From assembly GCA_028700795.1 (NCBI GenBank), contig JAQVRY010000019.1, positions 1 through 21,268 on the forward strand: a DNA stretch of 21,268 nucleotides. Direction: 5' to 3'. The notes beneath the pieces are model-generated. The model saw only the letters and a program-made list of their open reading frames with translations, was not told the origin of the DNA and ran no database searches. The DNA is from Tissierellia bacterium. GTDB lineage: Bacteria > Bacillota > Clostridia > Tissierellales > Sedimentibacteraceae. The translations under genes were made by a program, and so were the position numbers. Shown one piece after another: positions 16,149-21,268 of this stretch (the first letter of the stretch is position 1; each line of letters begins with the position of its first letter).

Positions 16149-16177
16149 ATTATACTACTTAGAATTATTTTTGTAAA
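16149..16177 (-). promoter_or_regulatory. Promoter of transporter copy 1
   Basis: A -35 TTTACA (16172-16177), a 17-base spacer and a perfect -10 TATAAT (16149-16154) predict a start near 16142. The leader is then about 230 bases. The rest of the 15914-16322 gap is AT-rich and holds the operator-like box, an orphan ribosome site and the copy 2 terminator. Confidence 0.78.
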
Positions 16178-16273
16178 GTATAATTTATTGCACTATAAAT
16201 ATTAGCATAATATAAACTTTATACTATATTATGGTTAAAAATGTTGTTTATGCTATAACCCTTAATTTTGCAG

Positions 16274-16300
16274 AAAAAAAGAGCAGACATCTGCTCTTTT
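16274..16300 (-). terminator. Terminator of transporter copy 2
   Basis: Stem AAAAGAGCAG / CTGCTCTTTT (16277-16286 and 16291-16300) with a four-base loop is followed on the minus strand by a run of T. It lies 22 bases past the copy 2 stop, so copies 1 and 2 are transcribed separately. Confidence 0.88.
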
Positions 16301-16322
16301 AGCATTTTTAAATTTATATATC

Positions 16323-17801
16323 TTAGAAAATACCTAATCCGAAGAAGTCATCCAACTGTCCCATCAGTACAAAAAACATACCAACAGGAACAATGAATTT
16401 GTAGCAAATATCCCAGAACTTGTAGCTCTTCATCAAAACATTAGGAGAAGATTCCACTTCATCCTTGATAACAGTTGTTTTCAGTGACCATCCGATTATT
16501 AATGCCATCAATAATGCTCCAAGAGGCATAAATACACCTTCTGAAATCATGTCATAGAAATCAAGCCATGAGGCAAAAGCAGTACGTATATTTTCCATTC
16601 CAAACATAAGACCCGGAGGATCTATTGCTGCACCCCCTGCTACACCTGAACCAAGACCGTCAAGACATACAAGAGCACCCATTGCAAAAATTGCTAGTCC
16701 TGTAAAAATAGTTATTTTCTTACGATTTGGATCTAGACCCTTTTCAACTCGTTTGTCAATAAAGTAGGCAGTACAAACCTCCAAAAGGGAAATTGCTGAA
16801 GTAACGGCTGCTATAAACACTAAGAAATAGAATAAAACACCAAATAGGTTACCAATAAGTCCTCCCATACCAACACTGAAAACCTGATGCAAGGTTACAA
16901 ATAAAAGTCCAGGACCTGCTCCAAAGGAAATCCCTTCAACTCCTTGATGCATAAATGCACCTACTGCAGGCATTACAGCCAAACCTGCACATAAAGCAAA
17001 AATTGTATCTGCTATAGGAATAATCAGAGCATTTTTTTCTAAATTTTCACTCTTGCTAAGATAAGAACCATAAGTAATCATGCAACCCATACCAAGGGAT
17101 AATGAGAAGAACATCTGCCCAGCTGCAGTCTTAAGAACTTTCATAAACCCTATTTCAGAAAAAGCATTCCAGTTTGGTTTGAACATAAATTCAAGACCTA
17201 CAAAAGCACCTTCCAATGTAACGCTTCTAATAATAACTATAATAAGCATTGCAAATAGTGCAGGCATAGCCACCTTTGTAAACTTTTCAATACCACCGGA
17301 AATTCCACCCATAACTATTAAGACTGTTAACCCCATAAATATTCCATGATACAAAAGATTACCGCCACTATTTATTATAAAGGATCCGAAAAATTCGCCG
17401 CTTCCCATTCCGCCGAAGCCTGCGCCTGCGCTAAATATTTCCATCAAGAAGCCTAATGTATAGCGAAGTGTATAACCTCCTAGTACGCTGTAGAAACCTA
17501 AAATGAAAAATCCTGATAAAAACCCTAACCAGCCTATCCAAGTGTACTTTTTACTAATTAATTTATAAGTTCCGACAACTCCCATACCATATTTACGACC
17601 TAATGCAAGCTCTCCTAACATAGTGGCAATTCCTACGAATGCTACCATTAATAAATAAATAACAAGGAATGCAAATCCTCCGTTTGCTCCCATCTTGTAT
17701 GGGAATCCCCATATATTACCTAATCCAACTGCTGAGCCTACAGCTGCCATCAAAAAACCAATATTACTGCCCCACTGACCTCTTTTGTTATCTTGTTCCA
17801 T
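16323..17801 (-). CDS. NSS family sodium-dependent transporter, copy 2
   Basis: This is a second intact gene for the same 492-residue NSS transporter. The protein matches copy 1 at every residue, including the TM1 motif AAVGSAVGLGNIWGFPY at 19-35. It starts at ATG 17799-17801 behind the same GGAAGGTG site. It has its own promoter and terminator, so the pair is not an operon but two separately controlled copies, which may raise dosage or separate conditions of expression. The flanks and most of the leader are unrelated to those of copy 1. Copy 2 differs from copy 1 by three silent changes at the gene ends. Confidence 0.94.
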   Translation of the reverse strand: MEQDNKRGQWGSNIGFLMAAVGSAVGLGNIWGFPYKMGANGGFAFLVIYLLMVAFVGIATMLGELALGRKYGMGVVGTYKLISKKYTWIGWLGFLSGFFILGFYSVLGGYTLRYTLGFLMEIFSAGAGFGGMGSGEFFGSFIINSGGNLLYHGIFMGLTVLIVMGGISGGIEKFTKVAMPALFAMLIIVIIRSVTLEGAFVGLEFMFKPNWNAFSEIGFMKVLKTAAGQMFFSLSLGMGCMITYGSYLSKSENLEKNALIIPIADTIFALCAGLAVMPAVGAFMHQGVEGISFGAGPGLLFVTLHQVFSVGMGGLIGNLFGVLFYFLVFIAAVTSAISLLEVCTAYFIDKRVEKGLDPNRKKITIFTGLAIFAMGALVCLDGLGSGVAGGAAIDPPGLMFGMENIRTAFASWLDFYDMISEGVFMPLGALLMALIIGWSLKTTVIKDEVESSPNVLMKSYKFWDICYKFIVPVGMFFVLMGQLDDFFGLGIF

Positions 17802-17822
17802 TTTGCACCTTCCCTTCCTTTT
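16323..17822. repeat. Long direct repeat, copy 2 (transporter gene plus ribosome site)
   Basis: This is the partner of 14435-15934. The changed bases on this side are 16341, 16367, 17787 and 17805. The two copies are separated by about 390 bases of unrelated sequence. Confidence 0.95.
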
Positions 17823-17878
17823 TAAAGATACGACTGCAATACAACAATAATTATATTCTGTTAACTATATTTCAATAA

Positions 17879-17884
17879 CCTCCT
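17879..17884 (-). promoter_or_regulatory. Orphan Shine-Dalgarno in the copy 2 leader
   Basis: On the minus strand AGGAGG is followed after three bases by a TTG that opens only four codons before a stop. It lies about 80 bases before the transporter start. A second possible extended -10 (TGGTATAAT) lies upstream at 17906-17914. The remainder of the 17802-18195 gap is AT-rich without a gene. Confidence 0.35.
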
Positions 17885-17990
17885 ATCTTTTTTAAGTTTT
17901 ATTAAATTATACCATTATTAAATAAGGTTTTATGATGTATAGATTAATAATTATTTGTATGTAAATGAATGTATAAAATATGATTAAGTC

Positions 17991-18005
17991 TTGCAAACGT
18001 ATCTT
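17991..18005. promoter_or_regulatory. Operator-like box, copy 2
   Basis: TTGCAAACGTATCTT lies directly after the -10 of the copy 2 promoter. From the box through the -10 (28 bases) it agrees with copy 1 at 22 positions without gaps, although surrounding leader sequence has diverged. This points to a shared regulator. Confidence 0.55.
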
Positions 18006-18012
18006 TTAATGA

Positions 18013-18041
18013 ATTATACTATATAGCAATTCGTTTGTCCA
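18013..18041 (-). promoter_or_regulatory. Promoter of transporter copy 2
   Basis: A -35 TGGACA (18036-18041), a 17-base spacer and a perfect -10 TATAAT (18013-18018) predict a start near 18006 and a leader of about 205 bases. The design matches the copy 1 promoter. Confidence 0.78.
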
Positions 18042-18146
18042 GCTAAAAATATGTTATATTTAAAACAATCAATGAATAAAATAATAATACATAATGTAAA
18101 TATTATACATTTGTAAGATATACTTTTTATGGATATATTCTCTTTT

Positions 18147-18181
18147 CAAAAAAGGATTCCTCTTAAGGTCAGAAGAATCTT
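18147..18181 (-). terminator. Terminator of the uracil permease gene
   Basis: A stem of AGATTC-type sequence (18153-18159 with 18175-18181, one G-U pair) with a partly paired interior is followed on the minus strand by six T. It lies 14 bases past the permease stop. Confidence 0.7.
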
Positions 18182-18195
18182 ATCTTTTGTATTTA

Positions 18196-19545
18196 TTATT
18201 TTTCACCTATTGACAGCATAAGATTAAGAAGTATTCCAACTACAGCTGCGGTAGCTATGGCAGGTATTTCAATGCCAAACATAGGAATCATGCCGCCTTC
18301 AAATCCAAAGCTCCCACCAAGTCCTACTATTAAAATTACAGCTATTACCGCTAAATTTTTTGCGCTGAACATATCAACATTTCTATCTAACATAATGGTA
18401 ATACCCTGTGCTCCTATAACTCCGAACAAATAAATTGATAATCCTCCGATTACTGATGTTGGAATTGAATATATTATATTTATTAAAGGTGTAAAGCAGG
18501 AAATAACCATTGTCAATATAGCTGCTAATATCAAAACATGTATTGAAAAGTTTTTAGATATTGCCATTGCACTAATATTTTCACCATAGTTTGTTCCTGC
18601 AGGACCTCCTATAGCTCCTGAAATAATATCCCCTATTCCATCACCTATAAGATTTAATCCTAATTTATTTTCTATATCATATTTTTTGTTAACACCTTTT
18701 TTCCTAGCCAAGTCATTTACATATATATCTAATTGATAAACATGTGCCGTTGATTCAGGAATTGTTGCTATTGCAATGGGCATAATTGCCACTACAGCCG
18801 TAAGAGTAGGTTTAGGAAATGTAAAAATAGGAAGATTAAATACTCCCGCTGTTTGAATAGTGTCAAATGATACAAATGGAATACCTGTAATACCTCCTAT
18901 TACTATAGCAGCGACATATCCTGTCATCAACCCGAATAAAATTGGAAGCTGGCTTAATTTCCCCCTTAAATACACCGAATACATAATTGTTGATAATAAA
19001 GTAATTATTGCTATAACCCATGCCCAGCTGCCGGCAAAAGGTAGGTTTTGTGCCGCCTCAGGAAAGGATGCCGCATTTGTCATAGCATTGGCTGCCAAAG
19101 ACAATCCAATAATTATTGCTATACTTCCCGTTACAGTTGCAGGAAGAACTTTGTCAATTTTATCTTTGCCTGATCTATTAATAATATATCCTGCAAATAT
19201 TGAAACAAAGCCTGACATTACAATACCAAATTGTGCAACTGAAATTTTATCATTTAGAGAGTATGCAGCGAATGCTTCGGCACCCATGATTGATGCTATT
19301 GCTGCAATATATGAAAAGCTTGAACCATAGTACAGAGGAATTTGTCTTCCCGTTATAAAAATAAATCCTAATGTTGCCAAACCGCTGGCAAATATTGTAG
19401 TAGAAACATGAAAACCTGTGATAAGAGCAACTAAGACTGTTGCGGGAAACATTACCACTATTTGCTGCAGTGCAAAGAAAATAAGACCAAGAAGCGGCGG
19501 ACGTTCGTCCGGTAAATAACCGAAAACCTCATTTTTTGTTGACAT
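18196..19545 (-). CDS. uraA: NCS2 family permease, probable uracil permease
   Basis: This 449-residue multi-pass membrane protein belongs to the NCS2 (nucleobase:cation symporter 2) family. The family motif GGPAGTNYGENISAMAISKN is present, as is the conserved glutamate of the substrate site in ATIPESTAHVYQLD, in place of the more usual PEhxGH pattern. Uracil is favoured over xanthine or another purine because the leader carries a PyrR-type pyrimidine attenuator. The start ATG 19543-19545 lies five bases behind GGAGG; longer in-frame readings have no such site. No pyr biosynthesis gene is adjacent, so this is a stand-alone salvage importer. It ends in its own terminator. Confidence 0.88.
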   Translation of the reverse strand: MSTKNEVFGYLPDERPPLLGLIFFALQQIVVMFPATVLVALITGFHVSTTIFASGLATLGFIFITGRQIPLYYGSSFSYIAAIASIMGAEAFAAYSLNDKISVAQFGIVMSGFVSIFAGYIINRSGKDKIDKVLPATVTGSIAIIIGLSLAANAMTNAASFPEAAQNLPFAGSWAWVIAIITLLSTIMYSVYLRGKLSQLPILFGLMTGYVAAIVIGGITGIPFVSFDTIQTAGVFNLPIFTFPKPTLTAVVAIMPIAIATIPESTAHVYQLDIYVNDLARKKGVNKKYDIENKLGLNLIGDGIGDIISGAIGGPAGTNYGENISAMAISKNFSIHVLILAAILTMVISCFTPLINIIYSIPTSVIGGLSIYLFGVIGAQGITIMLDRNVDMFSAKNLAVIAVILIVGLGGSFGFEGGMIPMFGIEIPAIATAAVVGILLNLMLSIGEK

Positions 19546-19568
19546 AACTACCTCCATGTAATTAATAA

Positions 19569-19594
19569 AATCCTCAACCGGATGGTCAAGGATT
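19569..19594 (-). terminator. Attenuator terminator before the uracil permease
   Basis: An 11-bp stem with two wobble pairs, AATCCTTGACC / GGTTGAGGATT, with loop ATCC is followed by TTATTAAT on the minus strand. It lies between the promoter and the ribosome site of the permease, so it would stop transcription before the gene. Its 5' arm can instead pair with 19624-19632. Confidence 0.8.
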
Positions 19595-19623
19595 ATTATA
19601 CACAATAAGTCACATGAATATTA

Positions 19624-19658
19624 AATCTTGACGGCATCACGGTACCGCGTTAAAGATT
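19624..19658 (-). promoter_or_regulatory. PyrR binding loop (anti-antiterminator)
   Basis: The minus-strand RNA folds as a lower stem AATCTT / AAGATT, a 4-to-1 internal loop (TAAC / C), an upper stem GCGGTA / TGCCGT and a six-base loop CCGTGA. This is the known PyrR site shape: lower stem, internal bulge, upper stem, CNGNGA loop. The consensus ARUCCNGNGAGGYU is kept except that the loop-closing C-G is A-U and the A-U below is G-C, both still paired. The 3' arm GTCAAGATT is complementary to the terminator 5' arm (one bulged base), giving the antiterminator. PyrR with UMP would stabilise this loop and switch the permease off. Confidence 0.82.
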
Positions 19659-19668
19659 ATTTTGTCTA

Positions 19669-19697
19669 ATTATAGCATGTATAAATATCTCAGTCAA
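19669..19697 (-). promoter_or_regulatory. Uracil permease promoter
   Basis: A -35 TTGACT (19692-19697), a 17-base spacer and a perfect -10 TATAAT with TG extension (19669-19674) predict a start near 19662. The leader of about 117 bases holds the PyrR loop and the terminator. Confidence 0.88.
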
Positions 19698-19754
19698 CAA
19701 AAAAATTCATTATTAATTATGATTTCTACCCCTGTTACAGTTCACACTCAATGG

Positions 19755-19831
19755 GTGTCATCCTGAGCAAAGCGAAGGATCCTATCTTTTAAAACCTGAG
19801 ATTCATCGGACTAAAGCCCTCAGAATGTAAC
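19755..19831. repeat. Imperfect palindromic repeat with TCATCCTGAG ends
   Basis: The left end TGTCATCCTGAGCAAAGCGA, continuing AGGATCC, matches a short repeat I recall from many bacterial genomes. The right end CTCAGAATGTAAC (19819-19831) is its degenerate reverse complement (10 of 13 positions), and inner arms also pair partly. It has no reading frame and lies between divergent genes, which suggests a decayed MITE-like element or REP-like hairpin. Confidence 0.6.
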
Positions 19832-19859
19832 CTCCCCCTACTAAAGTCTACTAAAAGTA

Positions 19860-19888
19860 TTGATTTATTCGCAATTATTATATATAAT
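19860..19888 (+). promoter_or_regulatory. Promoter of the DUF401-like gene
   Basis: A -35 TTGATT (19860-19865), a 17-base spacer and a perfect -10 TATAAT (19883-19888) lie 25 bases before the start codon. The leader is short and no operator was seen. Confidence 0.8.
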
Positions 19889-19913
19889 TATGTTAATTCA
19901 CACGGAGGGACGT

Positions 19914-21140
19914 ATGACTCAATTATTTATCGTATTTATAGTTTTTTTGATAATACCTTTGTTAAGCCGTTTTAAGATTAATTTAAGTTACATTCTTTTG
20001 ATATCATGCGGAGCTTTAGCTTTGCTGTCAGGGATAGGAGTGCAGGCTGCATGGCAATCAGCAACAAGCATTTTTACAGATTTTTCATCATTAAACACAA
20101 TAATTTCAATTATGATGGTTAGCATTTTAGGCGGTTTAATGAAGCATTATGGAATTCTTGATAAAATAGTGGAATCTACCTATAAGATAATACAAAACAA
20201 AAAAGTCATATTAATGGTTCTTCCTGCTTTAATGGGTGTATTAATAGTTCCCGGAGGTGCCCTTTTATCTGCACCATTTGTAGATGAAATAGGCGAAGAA
20301 ATGAAAATCCCTGCCCCTCGGCGGGCAGCAATCAACTTGGTATTCAGACATATTGCAATGTTTATAATGCCTTATTCAACCGGGCTATTGGTTATTTCTG
20401 CTGCTCTTCCAGAAGTAAATATATCAAAACTTATTTTTTTAAACATGTTTTATGTTATTCCCACAATTATTGCAGGTTATTTTCTATACATTAAAGATAT
20501 AGAATATCATAATACATTAAAAATAAAATTTTCCGTAAGAAATTTAATAGACCTTTTACTGTACACTTCACCCATATATATTTGTGTAATTATTAATGCC
20601 GTAACCGGTCTGCCTTTTTCCATTGCTCTAATCTTCAGTGTGTTAGTTGTTTATTTATTATGTGATAAAAAACAATTCTTCGGTACATTGGTTAAATCTA
20701 TAAACTACCATACTATATTAATGGTTGCTGCGATTCTTATTATGAAAGAAATTATTTTAAATATGAATGAGCTTATAGTACTTTTCAAAAGTATGTTTAA
20801 TACAGAAAACGGCATGTTGTCGAGTTTATTAATATTCTTATTATCCTCCGTATTTTTCGGAATAGTAACCGGGAATCAAACAGCTACTCTTGCAATTATA
20901 ATTCCCATGGTTTCCCAGCTTAATATGCCCCCTAATATGATTTACATATACCTATATTTTTCTTTTGCATGCTCATATGCAGGCTATTTTTTCTCACCAA
21001 TTCACTTATGTCAAGCTTTCACAATTGAATATATGAATGTTTCTACCATGGAGCTCTATAAGGAATACAGGCTGTATGTGCCTTTTTCATTCATCTTGTT
21101 GTTTGTCTCCGTGTATTTATTGAAATTTCTATTTGCATAA
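19914..21140 (+). CDS. DUF401-like multi-pass membrane protein
   Basis: This 408-residue protein is almost entirely hydrophobic with perhaps ten or more membrane segments. It resembles the DUF401 family: a LVPGGALLSAP-like segment (IVPGGALLSAPFVDEIG) near residue 115, then a NLVFRHIAMFIMPY segment, and in the second half FFGIVTGNQTATLAIIIPM. This two-fold layout is reminiscent of ion-transporter superfamily carriers, but no substrate is known. The start ATG 19914 has a GGAGGG site; longer readings lack one. It is divergent from the uracil permease and separated from it by a palindromic repeat, so a shared function is not implied. Confidence 0.75.
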   Translation: MTQLFIVFIVFLIIPLLSRFKINLSYILLISCGALALLSGIGVQAAWQSATSIFTDFSSLNTIISIMMVSILGGLMKHYGILDKIVESTYKIIQNKKVILMVLPALMGVLIVPGGALLSAPFVDEIGEEMKIPAPRRAAINLVFRHIAMFIMPYSTGLLVISAALPEVNISKLIFLNMFYVIPTIIAGYFLYIKDIEYHNTLKIKFSVRNLIDLLLYTSPIYICVIINAVTGLPFSIALIFSVLVVYLLCDKKQFFGTLVKSINYHTILMVAAILIMKEIILNMNELIVLFKSMFNTENGMLSSLLIFLLSSVFFGIVTGNQTATLAIIIPMVSQLNMPPNMIYIYLYFSFACSYAGYFFSPIHLCQAFTIEYMNVSTMELYKEYRLYVPFSFILLFVSVYLLKFLFA

Positions 21141-21148
21141 AGAATTCT

Positions 21149-21170
21149 GGGGACGGACCTTTTAGTTCCC
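21149..21170. repeat. GGGGA...TCCC dispersed hairpin, copy after the DUF401-like gene
   Basis: GGGGAC and GTTCCC pair (one G-T) around a ten-base loop. The segment lies between two convergent genes and matches the copy at 10930-10951 at 17 of 22 positions. There is no T run, so a terminator role is uncertain. Confidence 0.5.
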
Positions 21171-21178
21171 GGAAAGTA

Positions 21179-21268
21179 TTATATATTAAGGGAAATTTTA
21201 TCGGCACTTACTTTTATTGCACCTTTCATTTCCAATAATGTTAAATTACCAAGCAATTCACCGGTTTC
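21179..21268 (-). CDS. dprA: Probable DprA C-terminal fragment
   Basis: An open frame enters from the right edge and ends at TAA 21179-21181. The visible 29 residues, with the core TGELLGNLTLLEMKGAIKVS, resemble the C-terminal winged-helix tail of DprA (DNA processing protein A), which typically has a G-x-L-x-x-L-x-x-LE-x-KG-x-I pattern. DprA loads RecA onto incoming single-stranded DNA during transformation. The segment is short, so another winged-helix protein is possible. Confidence 0.5.
   Translation of the reverse strand, partial: ETGELLGNLTLLEMKGAIKVSADKISLNI

Noticed and set aside
15192..17349. Plus-strand open frames within both transporter genes, duplicated with them
   Set aside because: They are antisense shadows with no ribosome site and are duplicated only because the genes are.
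14435..17822. Transporter duplication as an assembly error or an insertion sequence
   Set aside because: The copies carry consistent differences at the ends and have different flanks, terminators and leaders. There is no transposase or terminal inverted repeat.
19641..19650. GGTACCGCG on the plus strand, resembling the T-box antiterminator sequence
   Set aside because: It is the complement of the PyrR loop upper stem on the minus strand. There is no specifier loop, no following terminator and no amino-acid gene in the right place.

Overview
The window is AT-rich chromosomal DNA of a low-GC, Gram-positive, spore-forming anaerobe of the Clostridia/Tissierellia type. The evidence is the order plsX-acpP-rnc-smc-ftsY, ackA next to yceD-rpmF, a ylbJ sporulation gene, AGGAGG-type ribosome sites, near-consensus sigma-A promoters and a PyrR-type attenuator. 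A Sedimentibacter-like amino-acid fermenter would fit, but that is inference. No rRNA, tRNA, CRISPR array, prophage or insertion sequence was recognised.

Left part (1-10833, all minus strand, so read right to left). A cobalamin trio cobU-cobS-cobC is followed by ackA. Next comes yceD-rpmF, with its own consensus promoter and a terminator. A tightly packed housekeeping operon follows: plsX, acpP, rnc, an Elp3-like radical SAM gene, smc and the start of ftsY (cut by the window edge). The operon joins membrane lipid synthesis, RNA processing, chromosome condensation and protein targeting.

Middle (11018-14328, plus strand). tmcAL (tRNA-Met wobble acetylation) diverges from cobU. It is followed by ylbJ (sporulation membrane protein) and rnz (tRNA 3' processing). 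A strong two-way terminator separates rnz from the convergent transporter block.

Right part (14435-21268). Two NSS-family sodium-dependent transporter genes lie in tandem on the minus strand. Their proteins are identical and their DNA differs at only three synonymous sites, all near the ends. Both genes use the same promoter design, with a conserved operator-like box just downstream of the -10. Next is an NCS2 uracil permease whose leader carries a PyrR binding loop, an antiterminator and a terminator. A divergent plus-strand membrane protein (DUF401-like) follows, then the end of a probable dprA gene at the edge.

The most interesting material is regulatory or evolutionary rather than a new multi-gene system: the homogenised transporter pair with its shared operator, the PyrR loop with a changed closing base pair, and a scattered family of GGGGA...TCCC hairpins between genes. 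I found no convincing undescribed defence or biosynthetic system.
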